DNA of 64,000 nucleotides from Streptomyces sp. SCUT-3 (GCF_014083985.1 NZ_CP046907.1:1840001-1904000), one strand, 5' to 3'. Shown: positions 1 to 12,871, counted from the first letter of the stretch. A program made the numbers and translations. Notes: a model not told the origin generated them from the letters alone.

Positions 1-126
1 GACGTCGACCTTGAGCGCGTTGTAGATCTCGGGCATCGCGTCGACGGGGAACTCCACGTCGACGACCGGCCCGATGACCCGCGCGACGCGGCCCGTCGCC
101 GTGGTCGTCTCAACAGAGGTGGTCAT
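1..126 (-). CDS. atpD: ATP synthase F1 subunit beta, N-terminal fragment (cut by window edge)
   Basis: This is the first 42 codons of the catalytic beta subunit of F1. The ATG lies at 126-124. The reading contains [16 protein letters not shown], the beta-barrel signature at the start of every AtpD. The gene sits 5 bp after atpG in the standard F1 order alpha-gamma-beta. The rest of the protein, including the P-loop, lies outside the window. Confidence 0.95.
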   Translation of the reverse strand, partial: MTTSVETTTATGRVARVIGPVVDVEFPVDAMPEIYNALKVDV

Positions 127-131
127 AGTTG

Positions 132-1052
132 TCAGTCACTCCCCGCGGTCGCGTCGGCCAGGGCACTCGCGCCACCGACGATCTCGCTGATCTCATTGGT
201 GATTTCGGCCTGGCGGGCCGCACTGGCAAGCCGCGAGAGCGACTTGATGAGCTCCTCGGCGTTGTCGGTCGCCGACTTCATCGCCCGGCGGCGGGCGGCG
301 TGCTCGGAGGCAGCCGACTGCAGCAGGGCGTTGTACACGCGGCTCTCGACGTACCGCGGCAGCAGGGCGTCCAGGACGTCCTCGGCCGACGGCTCGAAGT
401 CGTACAGGGGGAGGGCCTCCCCCTCCTTGGCGGTCTCCTCGTCCGACTCCGCCCTGTCCAGGCTGAGCGGCAGCAACCGGACGTCGACCGGGGTCTGCGA
501 CACCATCGAGACGAACTCGGTGAAGACGATGTGCAGCTCGTCGACGCCGCCGGCGGCCGTCTCGGTGGTGAAGGCCTCGATGAGGCCGCCCGCCACCTTC
601 TTGGCGTCCGCGTAGGTCGGCTGGTCGGTGAAGCCGGTCCAGGCGTCCGCAACCTCGCGCTGGCGGAAGTTGTAGTACGCCACGCCCTTGCGGCCGACGA
701 TGAAGGTCCGGACCTGCTTGCCCTCCGCCTCCAGCCGCTCGGTCAGCTTGTCCGCCGCCTTGATGGCGTTGGACGAGTAGCCGCCGGCCAGGCCGCGGTC
801 GCTCGTGACGAGCAGGACCGCGGCGCGGACCGGGTTCTCGGCCTCGGTGGTGAGCGGGTGCTCGGTGGTGGAGCCGGTGGCCACCGCGGTCACCGCGCGG
901 GTGAGCTCACGCGCGTACGGCGTCGACGCCGCCACCGCCCGCTGCGCCTTGACGATGCGGGAGGCGGCGATCATCTCCATCGCCTTGGTGATCTTCTTGG
1001 TCGCGGTGACGGACCGGATGCGTCGCTTGTAGACGCGAAGCTGGGCTCCCAT
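132..1052 (-). CDS. atpG: ATP synthase F1 subunit gamma
   Basis: 306 residues, the usual length for the actinobacterial gamma subunit, the central rotating stalk of F1. The N-terminal helix carries [15 protein letters not shown] and [15 protein letters not shown], and the C-terminal helix carries [12 protein letters not shown], the two coiled-coil segments that enter the alpha3beta3 barrel. The start is ATG at 1052, 4 bp after the atpA stop, and atpD follows after 5 bp. The tight spacing shows a single operon. Confidence 0.98.
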   Translation of the reverse strand: MGAQLRVYKRRIRSVTATKKITKAMEMIAASRIVKAQRAVAASTPYARELTRAVTAVATGSTTEHPLTTEAENPVRAAVLLVTSDRGLAGGYSSNAIKAADKLTERLEAEGKQVRTFIVGRKGVAYYNFRQREVADAWTGFTDQPTYADAKKVAGGLIEAFTTETAAGGVDELHIVFTEFVSMVSQTPVDVRLLPLSLDRAESDEETAKEGEALPLYDFEPSAEDVLDALLPRYVESRVYNALLQSAASEHAARRRAMKSATDNAEELIKSLSRLASAARQAEITNEISEIVGGASALADATAGSD

Positions 1053-1056
1053 AAGC

Positions 1057-2628
1057 TCAGACCTCGCCCAGGAGCTTGCCGTCCGCGGTCTCGAACTGCC
1101 GCTTGAAGTCGGCCACCGCGGCCGTGAGCGCCTCGACGGTCTCGTCCGGCAGCTTGCCGGTCTCGACGATGCCGTTGAGGAGGTCCTTCTTCTCGCGGCG
1201 CAGGTGGTCCAGCAGCTCCTTCTCGAAGCGGCGGATGTCCTCGACCGGGACGTCGTCCAGCTTGCCGGTGGTGCCGGCCCAGATGGAGACGACCTGCTCC
1301 TCGATCGGGAACGGCGCGTACTGGCCCTGCTTGAGCAGCTCGACCATGCGCTTGCCGCGCTCCAGCTGCTGCTTGGAGGCCGCGTCCAGGTCGGAGCCGA
1401 AGGCGGCGAACGCCTCGAGCTCGCGGTACTGGGCCAGGTCCACGCGCAGACGGCCGGAGACCTGCTTCATGGCCTTGATCTGCGCGGAACCGCCGACGCG
1501 GGAGACCGAGATGCCGACGTTCAGGGCCGGGCGCTGGCCGGCGTTGAACAGGTCGGACTCCAGGAAGCACTGGCCGTCGGTGATGGAGATGACGTTGGTC
1601 GGGATGAACGCCGAGACGTCGTTGCCCTTGGTCTCGACGATCGGCAGGCCGGTCATCGAGCCGGCGCCCATGTCGTCGGAGAGCTTGGCGCAGCGCTCCA
1701 GCAGGCGGGAGTGCAGGTAGAAGACGTCGCCCGGGTAGGCCTCGCGGCCCGGCGGACGGCGCAGCAGGAGGGACACGGCGCGGTAGGCGTCGGCCTGCTT
1801 GGTCAGGTCGTCGAAGACGATCAGGACGTGCTTGCCCTCGTACATCCACTGCTGGCCGATGGCCGAACCGGTGTAGGGGGCGATGTACTTGAAGCCCGCC
1901 GGGTCGGACGCCGGGGCGGCGACGATGGTGGTGTACTCCAGGGCGCCGGCCTCCTCCAGCGCACCGCGCACGGACGCGATGGTGGAGCCCTTCTGGCCGA
2001 TCGCGACGTAGATGCAGCGGACCTGCTTCTTCGGGTCGCCGGAACGCCAGTTGTCGCGCTGGTTGATGATCGTGTCGACCGCGAGGGCGGTCTTGCCGGT
2101 CTGGCGGTCGCCGATGATCAGCTGGCGCTGGCCGCGGCCGATCGGGGTCATCGAGTCGACGGCCTTCAGGCCGGTCTGCATCGGCTCGTGGACCGACTTG
2201 CGCTGCATGACGGTCGGGGCCTGCAGCTCCAGCGCGCGGCGGCCGGAGGTCTCGATCTCGCCGAGGCCGTCGATCGGGTTGCCCAGCGGGTCGACGACGC
2301 GGCCGAGGTAGCCCTCGCCGACCGCGACCGACAGGACCTCGCCCGTGCGGCGGACCGTCTGGCCCTCCTCGATGCCGCTGAACTCACCGAGGATGACGAC
2401 ACCGATCTCGCGCTCCTCGAGGTTGAGGGCGAGGCCGAGGGTGCCGTCCTCGAACTTCAGCAGCTCGTTCGCCATGACCGAGGGAAGGCCCTCGACCTTG
2501 GCGATACCGTCGCCTGCGACGGTGACAGTGCCGACCTCCTCGCGAGAGGCGGCGTCCGGCTTGTACGACTGGACGAAATTCTCCAGCGCGTCCCGGATCT
2601 CCTCCGGCCGGATCGTGAGCTCCGCCAT
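1057..2628 (-). CDS. atpA: ATP synthase F1 subunit alpha
   Basis: 523 residues from the ATG at 2628 ([19 protein letters not shown]). A longer in-frame start at 2730 exists but would add 34 residues unlike the family. The chosen ATG has an AGGAG-type site about 15 bp upstream. The P-loop GDRQTGKT and the [18 protein letters not shown] and [29 protein letters not shown]-type region (broken here only for description) are the alpha-subunit nucleotide-binding core. The subunit binds non-catalytic nucleotide in F1. About 160 bp separate it from atpH, the largest gap among the atpBEFHAGD genes apart from the atpI-atpB interval. Confidence 0.97.
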   Translation of the reverse strand: MAELTIRPEEIRDALENFVQSYKPDAASREEVGTVTVAGDGIAKVEGLPSVMANELLKFEDGTLGLALNLEEREIGVVILGEFSGIEEGQTVRRTGEVLSVAVGEGYLGRVVDPLGNPIDGLGEIETSGRRALELQAPTVMQRKSVHEPMQTGLKAVDSMTPIGRGQRQLIIGDRQTGKTALAVDTIINQRDNWRSGDPKKQVRCIYVAIGQKGSTIASVRGALEEAGALEYTTIVAAPASDPAGFKYIAPYTGSAIGQQWMYEGKHVLIVFDDLTKQADAYRAVSLLLRRPPGREAYPGDVFYLHSRLLERCAKLSDDMGAGSMTGLPIVETKGNDVSAFIPTNVISITDGQCFLESDLFNAGQRPALNVGISVSRVGGSAQIKAMKQVSGRLRVDLAQYRELEAFAAFGSDLDAASKQQLERGKRMVELLKQGQYAPFPIEEQVVSIWAGTTGKLDDVPVEDIRRFEKELLDHLRREKKDLLNGIVETGKLPDETVEALTAAVADFKRQFETADGKLLGEV

Positions 2629-2789
2629 CTGGTGTCCCTGCTCTCCTAGTTGGGCCCGAAGTTTTCCTGGGGGTCTGGGGGCTGCACCCGACGCGACGGG
2701 TACTGCGGGCCCCCAGAAGACTCCAGTCACGGCCCAACCCGGGCCGCTTCCATGCTTGTTGTTGTGCCGGTGTGCTTCTCGCGCGGCGG

Positions 2790-4470
<1,681 letters not shown>

Positions 4471-5298
4471 TCAGTGTTCGTGGCTGATCGCCATGTTGAT
4501 GTACATCGCGGTGAGCAGCGTGAAGATGTAGGCCTGCAGCGCTGCGACGAAGAGCTCGAACCCGGTGAAGGCGAGGCCCATCACCGCGGAGCCGGCTCCG
4601 GCGACGGGCAGCAGCCCGCCGCCGTGGAGCAGCAGGTACGAAGCTCCACTGAAGAAGAGGACGAGGAGGATGTGGCCGGCCATCATGTTCGCCAGGAGCC
4701 GGAGCATCAGCGAGAAGGGCCGGATGATCAGGGCCTGGAGGGCCTCCAGGAGGATCACCACCGGGGCCAGGGCCTTCGGCACGCCGGGGACGACCGTCTG
4801 GACCTTGATGTAGCCGAACAGGCCGTGCTCGCGGACGCCGTCCACGTGGTAGATCGCCCAGGTGATCATGGCCAGCAGGAAGGGCAGCCCGATGGTCGAG
4901 CTCGCCGCGATGTTCACGCCGGGGACGATCGCCAGGATGTTGGCGCCGAGGACGAAGAAGAAGAGGGTGACCAGGTAAGGCAGGTACCTGGTGCCCTTCA
5001 CCCGGCCCAGCGTCTCCAGGGCGATGGAGTTCCGCACGAAGTCGATGGCCGTCTCGGCGACGTTCTGACCGCCGCGCGGCACACGCTGCGGATTGCGCAT
5101 CGCGATGGCGAACAGGGCCGCGATCACGAGGGTGACCAGCACCAGGGCAATGCGGATGCGGTTGAGTTCGAAGACCGTTCCCTCGAAGAGGACCGCGTCG
5201 GGGAAGAACTCGGAGATTGACGGCGTGTGGAATTCGCCGTCGCCGCCCGCTGCGAGCGGCGTCTGGGTCAGCGCAAGCGCGTTCAGCGTGTGCTCCAT
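4471..5298 (-). CDS. atpB: ATP synthase Fo subunit a
   Basis: 275 residues with five to six membrane helices. The functional Arg lies in the conserved segment FSLMLRLLANMMAGH and the last helix is FVAALQAYIFTLLTAMYI, both hallmarks of subunit a, the proton half-channel next to the c-ring. The start is ATG at 5298. The atpE gene follows about 65 bp downstream. Confidence 0.97.
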   Translation of the reverse strand: MEHTLNALALTQTPLAAGGDGEFHTPSISEFFPDAVLFEGTVFELNRIRIALVLVTLVIAALFAIAMRNPQRVPRGGQNVAETAIDFVRNSIALETLGRVKGTRYLPYLVTLFFFVLGANILAIVPGVNIAASSTIGLPFLLAMITWAIYHVDGVREHGLFGYIKVQTVVPGVPKALAPVVILLEALQALIIRPFSLMLRLLANMMAGHILLVLFFSGASYLLLHGGGLLPVAGAGSAVMGLAFTGFELFVAALQAYIFTLLTAMYINMAISHEH

Positions 5299-5552
5299 GT
5301 TTGAGGGCCGAAGGAAGCTTCAGCTGCAGCCGTACATGACATACAGGGTCGATTGCACACCGGCTGGGCCGGCGGCCGGTCCGGATCGGACGGCGCGCCT
5401 GCGGCGGGAGTGAGCACCATGTGCCGATGCGTCCGCCCTTGGCACGCCCGAACGGGGCCGGTCGAGAGCGGTCAGTCCCTGTGAGCCGTTCCGAAGACCC
5501 GCCCAGCAACCACTTTCCGCGCTACTAACATACCAACCCTTTACCTTGCCCG
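5299..5552. other. atpI-atpB intergenic stretch
   Basis: There are 254 bp between atpI and atpB with no ORF that looks coding. It is a little richer in A+T near 5520-5545 than its surroundings. An internal promoter for atpB is possible, but no convincing -10/-35 pair was identified. Confidence 0.4.
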
Positions 5553-6029
5553 TCATCGGCCCCCTCCCCCGCCGCCGGCGTCCTTCCCCAGCTCGGGGTT
5601 GACGTAAGCCATGCGGGCGCGGTAGAGGACCATCGCCTCCAGGGCGAGGAACCCGAAGGTTCCGACGAGGAAAGCGCCGAAGAACATCCAGGTCGAGAAG
5701 AAGTCCCGGCCCTGCAGGAGCCAGAGCACCAGGACCAGCAGGATGATCTTGATCAGCCAGGAGCCCATGACCGCGGCCGCGAGCTGCTGCGGTGCGAGCC
5801 GCACGGTCACCAGGCCCACCAGCGCGGTCACCGCGAGGAAGACCACGGGGACGGCGATGCCCAGCAACCCGCCGACCGCACCGGCCCCGCCGTCCACGGC
5901 GTAGCCGACGAGGGCCGCCACGGCCGCCGCGGCGAGCGCGCCGAGCAGGCCGAGCCGGAGTACCCGGAGCATGGCCTCGCTCACGGTCACCGGTCGGCCC
6001 GGTGCACCGCGTTGCGCACGTGTGGGCAT
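5553..6029 (-). CDS. atpI: ATP synthase protein I-like membrane protein
   Basis: 158 residues from ATG at 6029, which has GGGAGA three bases upstream. Earlier in-frame ATGs at 6041 and 6086 lack a better site. Four hydrophobic segments lie at roughly 22-45, 50-72, 80-103 and 108-130, and the C-terminus is charged and Gly-rich. AtpI proteins are poorly conserved. The assignment rests on size, topology and position as the first gene of the atp operon. The family is thought to help c-ring assembly or Mg transport. Confidence 0.8.
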   Translation of the reverse strand: MPTRAQRGAPGRPVTVSEAMLRVLRLGLLGALAAAAVAALVGYAVDGGAGAVGGLLGIAVPVVFLAVTALVGLVTVRLAPQQLAAAVMGSWLIKIILLVLVLWLLQGRDFFSTWMFFGAFLVGTFGFLALEAMVLYRARMAYVNPELGKDAGGGGGGR

Positions 6030-6154
6030 GGCGTCTCCCATGGATCGGGACTGGCGGAAGTTGTCACGGGGAGCCCTCGGGGGCACCGGCCCGGATCACC
6101 GTACGATTCAGCGCCCCATCGCCGATGGGGCTGAGTGCAGGAGCTGACGTTCGG

Positions 6155-6178
6155 CGCTTGTGCAAGGTATCACAAGCG
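6155..6178. promoter_or_regulatory. Operator-like inverted repeat upstream of atpI
   Basis: CGCTTGTG at 6155-6162 is the exact inverse complement of CACAAGCG at 6171-6178, with an 8-bp spacer. It lies about 125 bp before the atpI start and about 95 bp downstream of the -10 candidate at 6271-6276. It could be a dimeric repressor site or a hairpin in the leader RNA. No regulator is identified. Confidence 0.45.
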
Positions 6179-6270
6179 TTCCGGCGCCAGTTTCCCCGGC
6201 CGGGCCCAGGTTTCCCGGACGAGGGAGACGTTCCGCACACTCGCTTGCCCGAGGGGCGCCGGGGTGGCCC

Positions 6271-6300
6271 TTATCACACTTTCCGTAGTGCCGGCGTAAA
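6271..6300 (-). promoter_or_regulatory. Candidate vegetative promoter of the atp operon
   Basis: Read on the minus strand there is TTTACG (6300-6295), an 18-bp spacer and TGATAA (6276-6271), a fair match to the housekeeping sigma consensus of Streptomyces. It would give a leader of roughly 230 nt before atpI. This is a by-eye prediction only. Confidence 0.45.
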
Positions 6301-6336
6301 GGCCTCGCCGGCCCCTGCCCGCAGGCCGGGCGGGCC

Positions 6337-7653
6337 TCAGCCCACCCGCGCCTCCCGCTCCTCCCGGGCCCCGGCCGGACCGGTGCCGGCGCCGAGGGCG
6401 TGCGCGCCGTTGGCCCCGCGGGCGGCCTCCTCCGCCGTGGGCGCCCTGTCCGCACCCGGCTCCGTCCCGGCCCCGGCGGCCCGGGCCCGCCGCCGGTAGC
6501 GCGGCGGGACGAACGCCTCCGCCCAGCGCGGGGCGCGGGGCTTGAACCGCGGCAGGAGGAGCACCACCAGGCCGGCCGCGCTCAGCACCACGATCGCCAG
6601 CATGATCAGCAGGCTGTTGGACTGCACCGAGACCGCGACCGCGCCGAAGGCGATCAGCGCCGACCAGAAGTACATGATCAGCACGGCCCGGCTGTGGGAG
6701 TGGCCCACCTCCAGCAGACGGTGGTGCAGGTGGCCGCGGTCGGCGGCGAACGGCGACTGGCCCTTCCAGGTGCGGCGCACGATCGCCAGCACCAGGTCGG
6801 CGGCCGGGATCGCGATGACCGTCAGCGGCAGCAGCAGCGGGATGTAGACCGGCACCATGGCGTGCACCGTGTTCCGCTCAGAGCCGGTGAGGGGGGTGAT
6901 CGCGTCCGGGTCGACCTGCCCGGTGATCGACACCGCGGCGCCGGCCAGCATCAGGCCGATCAGCATCGACCCCGAGTCGCCCATGAAGATCCGCGCCGGG
7001 TGCAGGTTGTGCGGCAGGAAGCCCACGCACATGCCGATCAGGATGGCGCTGAACAGCGTCGCCGAGGCGGCCGTCTCCATCCCGTAGCCGTACCAGAGGC
7101 GGTAGGCGTACATGAAGAACGCCAGGGCCGCGATGCAGACCATGCCCGAGGCCAGGCCGTCCAGGCCGTCCACGAAGTTCACCGCGTTGATGGTGACGAC
7201 GACCACGGCCACCGTCAGCAGGGTGGACACCCCGGGACTGAGCGAGACGCCGCCGACGAAGGGCACCGGCAGGTAGAGGATCTGCAGGCCCTGCAGGACC
7301 ATCACCGCCGCGGCGACCATCTGGCCGCCGAGCTTGATCAGGGCGTCCACGCCCCACTTGTCGTCCAGCACGCCCAGGATCCAGATGATCCCGGCGCCGG
7401 CCAGGAGCGCCCGGGGCTCGTCGGAGAGGGTGAACATCTTCCCGACGTTGGTCAGCTGCGAGGCGACCAGCAGGCCCGCGCACAGGCCGCCGAACATGGC
7501 GATGCCGCCGAGGCGCGGTGTCGGCTCCCGGTGCACGTCACGGGCCCGGATCTCCGGCATGGCCCCGGCCGCGATCGCGAACTTCCGCACCGGGCCGGTC
7601 AGCAGGTAGGTGACGGCGGCCGTGATGCAGAGGGTCAGCAGGTATTCACGCAA
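6337..7653 (-). CDS. wecA: Polyprenyl-phosphate N-acetylhexosamine-1-phosphate transferase, WecA/MraY family
   Basis: 438 residues with about eleven membrane helices. The family active-site motifs are present: the cytoplasmic NAVNFVDGLDGLASG, FMGDSGSML and the HLHHR motif. The enzyme moves a GlcNAc-1-phosphate-type group onto undecaprenyl/decaprenyl phosphate to start cell-wall glycopolymer synthesis. The C-terminal 60 residues are a disordered Ala/Gly/Arg/Glu tail. The start is TTG at 7653 with GGGGAG upstream. The position next to the atp operon matches mycobacterial Rv1302 (wecA). The exact sugar substrate cannot be read from the sequence. Confidence 0.9.
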   Translation of the reverse strand: MREYLLTLCITAAVTYLLTGPVRKFAIAAGAMPEIRARDVHREPTPRLGGIAMFGGLCAGLLVASQLTNVGKMFTLSDEPRALLAGAGIIWILGVLDDKWGVDALIKLGGQMVAAAVMVLQGLQILYLPVPFVGGVSLSPGVSTLLTVAVVVVTINAVNFVDGLDGLASGMVCIAALAFFMYAYRLWYGYGMETAASATLFSAILIGMCVGFLPHNLHPARIFMGDSGSMLIGLMLAGAAVSITGQVDPDAITPLTGSERNTVHAMVPVYIPLLLPLTVIAIPAADLVLAIVRRTWKGQSPFAADRGHLHHRLLEVGHSHSRAVLIMYFWSALIAFGAVAVSVQSNSLLIMLAIVVLSAAGLVVLLLPRFKPRAPRWAEAFVPPRYRRRARAAGAGTEPGADRAPTAEEAARGANGAHALGAGTGPAGAREEREARVG

Positions 7654-7769
7654 AATTCGCTCCCCGGAGCATCGCAGCGCTGGTCCTCACAGCGACACAG
7701 CCTATTCGGGTCCGGGCCCCGGCTGTGAACACGGACGAGGACGCCGGGGGCGGCCGGACGGTTGCACCG

Positions 7770-9056
<1,287 letters not shown>

Positions 9057-9274
9057 GGCGGGACTCTCCGGACGTGGGGAGCTGGAGGGCCCGGACACCC
9101 CGGGCCCTCCCCACTGTAGGGCGGGGCCCGGGGCCCCGCCCGGCGAGCGGGGACGGCGGCGTGAGCGGGACGGGGAGCGGCGGGAGCGGGCGCGGGACGG
9201 CGCGGTGCAGCAGGACGCGGTGCACCGCGCGGCTGCGCACGGCGCGGCCGGGGGCCGGGGGCCGGTCCCGGGTG

Positions 9275-9946
9275 CTACCGGCTGGGGGCGGGGACGCCGG
9301 TGAGCGCGGTGACGACCGGGTCCAGGGCGCTGCGGATCTCCTCGCCGCAGTTGCGGAAGACCGTGATCGGCGCCCCGTACGGGTCCTGCACCTCGTCGGC
9401 GTCGGGGTCGGGCGCCAGCAGCCAGCCGCGCAGCGCGGCGGCCGCGCGCACCAGGGCGCGGGCGCGCTCGACGACCCCGCCCTCGGGCAGGGTGGCCGGG
9501 TCTATCGCCCGCACCAGACGGTTGAACTCCTTGAGAGTGAAGGTGCGCAGGCCCGCCGCGTGCCCCATGGAGACCACCTGGGCGCGGTGGTCCCGGGTGG
9601 CGGTGAGCACCAGGTCCGCCTCGGCCACGTGCTCGTCCAGCAGTTCCCGGCCGGTGAACCCGTCGGTGCACGCACCGTACTCGGCCAGCACCGTGGCGGC
9701 GTGCGCCTCCATCGGGGCGCCCTCGTGCCCCCAGGTCCCGGCGCTCTCCACGACGATGCCGGCCGCGGCGTCGCCGAGCCGGCGGGCGAGCTCGTGCCGG
9801 GTCATCCGCTCGGCGATCGGCGACCGGCACACGTTGCCGGTGCACACGTGCAGGATGCGGAAGCCGTCCGGCCGGGCGGCGCGGGCCGGTATGCCCCACC
9901 GGGGCTGCGTGCGTCCCGGCCCGGCCGGCGGCTCGTGCCCGGTCAC
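9275..9946 (-). CDS. Low-molecular-weight protein-tyrosine phosphatase
   Basis: 223 residues. The active-site loop HVCTGNVCRSPIAERM (C-x4-C-R-S) lies at about residues 33-48 and defines the LMW-PTP family. The general-acid Asp region is probably DPDADEVQDPYG near 170-185 (the usual form is DPyg). It is longer than the 150-160-residue average owing to a 27-residue N-terminal extension and insertions. It lies 40 bp upstream of tsaC's stop, with the same strand and order as the conserved cluster. In other bacteria such enzymes act on tyrosine kinases of exopolysaccharide synthesis. Confidence 0.9.
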   Translation of the reverse strand: MTGHEPPAGPGRTQPRWGIPARAARPDGFRILHVCTGNVCRSPIAERMTRHELARRLGDAAAGIVVESAGTWGHEGAPMEAHAATVLAEYGACTDGFTGRELLDEHVAEADLVLTATRDHRAQVVSMGHAAGLRTFTLKEFNRLVRAIDPATLPEGGVVERARALVRAAAALRGWLLAPDPDADEVQDPYGAPITVFRNCGEEIRSALDPVVTALTGVPAPSR

Positions 9947-9986
9947 TGCGCCGGACCCCGCCCCGTCGGCGGGGCGGTGCGCCGGG

Positions 9987-10634
9987 TCACTGGCCGACCT
10001 CCAGGTCGGGTACGACCTTGCGCAGCTCCTCCGCGGACAGCGCGCCCTCGCGCAGCAGCACCGGGACCCTGCCCGTGACGTCCACGATCGAGGACGGCAC
10101 GGCGGCCGGGGTCGGTCCGCCGTCGAGGTAGACGGAGACCGAGTCCCCGAGCATGTCCTGGGCCGCGTCGCAGTCCTGCGGGGAGGGGCGCCCGGTGAGG
10201 TTGGCGCTGCTGACCGCCATCGGGCCGGTCTCGGTGAGCAGTTCGATGGCGACCGGGTGCAGCGGCATCCGCACCGCGACGGTGCCGCGGGTGTCCCCCA
10301 GGTCCCAGCGCAGCGACGGCTGGTGGCGGGCCACCAGGGTCAGGGCGCCGGGCCAGAAGGCGTCCACCAGCTCCCACGCCTGCTCGGAGAAGTCGGTGAC
10401 CAGACCGTGCAGGGTGTTCGGGGAGCCGACGAGCACCGGGGAAGGCATGCTGCGGCCGCGTCCCTTGGCCTCCAGCAGGTCGCCGACGGCCTCGGGGGAG
10501 AACGCGTCCGCGCCGACGCCGTAGACGGTGTCGGTCGGCAGGACGACGAGTTCACCGCGACGCACGGCCGACGCGGCCTCGCGCAGCCCGGCAGCGCGGT
10601 CGGTGGGGTCGGTGCAGTCGTAACGCCGGGCCAT
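9987..10634 (-). CDS. tsaC: L-threonylcarbamoyladenylate synthase (TsaC/Sua5/YrdC)
   Basis: 215 residues. The YrdC fold signature is clear: VVLPTDTVYGVGADAF near the N-terminus, KGRGRSMPSPVLVGS, and VAVRMPLH followed by GPMAVSSANLTGRPS. The enzyme makes threonylcarbamoyl-AMP for the t6A37 modification of ANN-decoding tRNAs. The start is ATG at 10634 with GGGAGG eight bases upstream. It belongs to the translation cluster prfA-prmC-tsaC. Confidence 0.96.
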   Translation of the reverse strand: MARRYDCTDPTDRAAGLREAASAVRRGELVVLPTDTVYGVGADAFSPEAVGDLLEAKGRGRSMPSPVLVGSPNTLHGLVTDFSEQAWELVDAFWPGALTLVARHQPSLRWDLGDTRGTVAVRMPLHPVAIELLTETGPMAVSSANLTGRPSPQDCDAAQDMLGDSVSVYLDGGPTPAAVPSSIVDVTGRVPVLLREGALSAEELRKVVPDLEVGQ

Positions 10635-10660
10635 CAGATTGCCTCCCTGTCGTGTTCCGC

Positions 10661-10845
10661 CGGCACGGCGCCGCCCTGCGCGCCGTGCCCCTGTGCCCGC
10701 CCGGGGAGCGACCCCCGGACCCCCGGCCCGAGTTCCCCCGCCGTCACGGCGTCGCCCTGCGCGCCGTGCCCCTGTGCCCGCCCGGGGAGCGACCCCCGGA
10801 CCCCCGGCCCGAGATCCCCCGCCGTCACGGCGTCGCCCTGCGCGC
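10661..10845. repeat. 81-bp tandem repeat in the prmC-tsaC intergenic region
   Basis: An 81-bp unit at 10672-10752 is repeated at 10753-10833 with one mismatch. A third partial copy starts at 10834 inside the 3' end of prmC, and weaker similarity continues to about 10661. The period is exactly 27 codons. In prmC's frame each copy repeats its last codons (Arg-Ala-Thr-Pro-stop or a variant). Each unit holds a G+C-rich quasi-palindrome that could fold in RNA. Confidence 0.95.
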
Positions 10846-11670
10846 GGTCGTGAACCGGGGCCGGTTGTTGAGGTCGCGGTGATCGGCCGCGTCCACCCAG
10901 CCGGCCTCCTCGTTGAAGATCCAGGGCACCTGACCGCCCTGGGTGTCGGCGTGCTCGACGACGACCACGCCGCCCGGCCGCAGCAGCCGGCGCGCGGTGC
11001 GCTCGATGCCGCGGATGGTGTCCAGGCCGTCCTCGCCGGAGAACAGCGCGAGCTGCGGGTCGTGGTCGCGCGCCTCGGGCGCGACGTACTCCCACTCGGT
11101 CAGCGGGATGTACGGCGGGTTGCTGACCAGCAGGTCGACCTGCCCGTTCAGCTCGGGCAGCGCGGTCAGGGCGTCGCCGTGGTGCAGGACGACCCTGGTG
11201 CCCTCGACGTTGAGCCGGGCCCACTTCAGGGCCTTCTCGTCGAGTTCGACGGCGTGCACGCGCGAGCGCGGCACCTCCTGGGCCAGGGCCAGCGCTATGG
11301 CCCCGGAGCCGGTGCACAGGTCGACGATCAGCGGCTCGGCGACGTCCATGGCGCGCACCGCGTCTATCGCCCAGCCGACCACCGTCTCCGTCTCCGGCCG
11401 GGGCACGAAGACCCCGGGCCCGACCTGGAGCTCCAGGTAGCGGAAGAAGGCGCGCCCGGTGATGTGCTGGAGCGGTTCGCGGGCCTCGCGGCGGGCGATC
11501 GCCTCCCAGTAGCGGGCGTCGAAGTCGGAGTCGGGCACGGTGTGCAGTTCGCCGCGCTTGACCCCGTGCACGTAGGCGGCGAGCTCCTCGGCGTCGAAGC
11601 GCGGGGAGGGCACGCCGGCGTCGGCCAGCCGCTGGGTCGCCTGCGCGACCTCTGCGAGCAGCAGGTTCAC
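10825..11670 (-). CDS. prmC: Release-factor glutamine N5-methyltransferase
   Basis: 281 residues. PrmC/HemK methylates the Gln of the GGQ motif of RF1 and RF2. The N-terminal helical domain has PRFDAEEL. The SAM motif is VDLCTGSGAIALALA and the substrate-binding NPPY lies in LLVSNPPYIPLTEW. The start is GTG at 11670 with AGGAGG upstream. It is directly downstream of prfA, its substrate gene (59 bp). The stop codon falls in the first copy of an 81-bp tandem repeat. Confidence 0.97.
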   Translation of the reverse strand: MNLLLAEVAQATQRLADAGVPSPRFDAEELAAYVHGVKRGELHTVPDSDFDARYWEAIARREAREPLQHITGRAFFRYLELQVGPGVFVPRPETETVVGWAIDAVRAMDVAEPLIVDLCTGSGAIALALAQEVPRSRVHAVELDEKALKWARLNVEGTRVVLHHGDALTALPELNGQVDLLVSNPPYIPLTEWEYVAPEARDHDPQLALFSGEDGLDTIRGIERTARRLLRPGGVVVVEHADTQGGQVPWIFNEEAGWVDAADHRDLNNRPRFTTARRATP

Positions 11671-11729
11671 TGGGGCCCTCCTGACGGGGAAACGGTCGGT
11701 TGCGCTCGACGCACGTTACTGCGGCCGGC

Positions 11730-12806
11730 TCACTGCGCCGCGGCGAGCTTGGCGGCGGAGTCCGCGTCGACGCACGCCTGGATCACCGCGTCCAGGTCCC
11801 CGTCGAGGACCTGGTCGAGGTTGTAGGACTTGAACCCCACCCGGTGGTCGGAGATCCGGTTCTCGGGGAAGTTGTAGGTGCGGATGCGCTCGGAGCGGTC
11901 CACCGTGCGCACCTGGCTGCGCCGGGCGTCCGACGCCTCCTTCTCGGCCTCCTCCTGGGCCGCTGCGAGCAGGCGGGCGCGCAGGATGCGCATCGCCTGC
12001 TCCTTGTTCTGCAGCTGGCTCTTCTCGTTCTGGCAGGAGACGACGATGCCGGTGGGCATGTGGGTGATGCGCACCGCGGAGTCGGTGGTGTTGACCGACT
12101 GCCCGCCGGGCCCGGAGGAGCGGTAGACGTCGATCCGCAGGTCGTTGGCGTTGATCTCGACGTCGACGTCCTCGGCCTCGGGCAGGACGAGCACGCCGGC
12201 CGCGGAGGTGTGGATGCGCCCCTGGGACTCGGTGGCGGGGACGCGCTGCACGCGGTGCACGCCGCCCTCGTACTTCAGCCGGGCCCACACGCCCTGGCCG
12301 GGCTCGGCCGGGCCGCCGCCCTTGGTCTTCACGGCCACCGAGACGTCCTTGTAGCCGCCGAGGTCGGAGGGGTTGGCCTCGATGATCTCGGTCTTCCAGC
12401 CCGCCCGTTCGGCGTAGCGCAGGTACATCCGCAGCAGGTCGCCGGCGAACAGCGCGGACTCCTCGCCGCCCTCGCCGGCCTTGACCTCGAGGATGACGTC
12501 CTTGTCGTCGCTGGGGTCGCGCGGGACGAGCAGCAGGCGGAGCCGGTCGGTCAGCTCCTCGCGCCGCAGTTCCAGCTCCTTGGCCTCGGCGGCGAAGTCG
12601 GGGTCGTCGGCGGCCAGCTCGCGGGCGGTGGCGATGTCCTCGCCCGTCTGCTTCCACTCCCGGTAGGCGCCGACGATCGGGGTGAGCTCGGCGTAGCGCT
12701 TGTTGAGCCTGCGGGCCTCGCGCTGGTCCGCGTGGACCGACGGGTCTGCGAGCTGCTTCTCGAGGTCGGCGTGCTCGCCGATCAGGTCCTCGACCGCCTC
12801 GAACAT
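11730..12806 (-). CDS. prfA: Peptide chain release factor 1
   Basis: 358 residues from ATG at 12806. The open frame extends further upstream but without homologous sequence. The stop-codon-reading tripeptide PAT is in [14 protein letters not shown]. The catalytic loop [15 protein letters not shown] carries the GGQ that PrmC modifies. RF1 recognises UAA and UAG. A paired-arm terminator-like structure lies between it and rpmE. Confidence 0.97.
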   Translation of the reverse strand: MFEAVEDLIGEHADLEKQLADPSVHADQREARRLNKRYAELTPIVGAYREWKQTGEDIATARELAADDPDFAAEAKELELRREELTDRLRLLLVPRDPSDDKDVILEVKAGEGGEESALFAGDLLRMYLRYAERAGWKTEIIEANPSDLGGYKDVSVAVKTKGGGPAEPGQGVWARLKYEGGVHRVQRVPATESQGRIHTSAAGVLVLPEAEDVDVEINANDLRIDVYRSSGPGGQSVNTTDSAVRITHMPTGIVVSCQNEKSQLQNKEQAMRILRARLLAAAQEEAEKEASDARRSQVRTVDRSERIRTYNFPENRISDHRVGFKSYNLDQVLDGDLDAVIQACVDADSAAKLAAAQ

Positions 12807-12871
12807 GGGCTTCCTCAAAGGTGGGTGCGGGTGCCGCGGTGGCGGGTGGTTGTCCGGTCGGTGACGACAAA

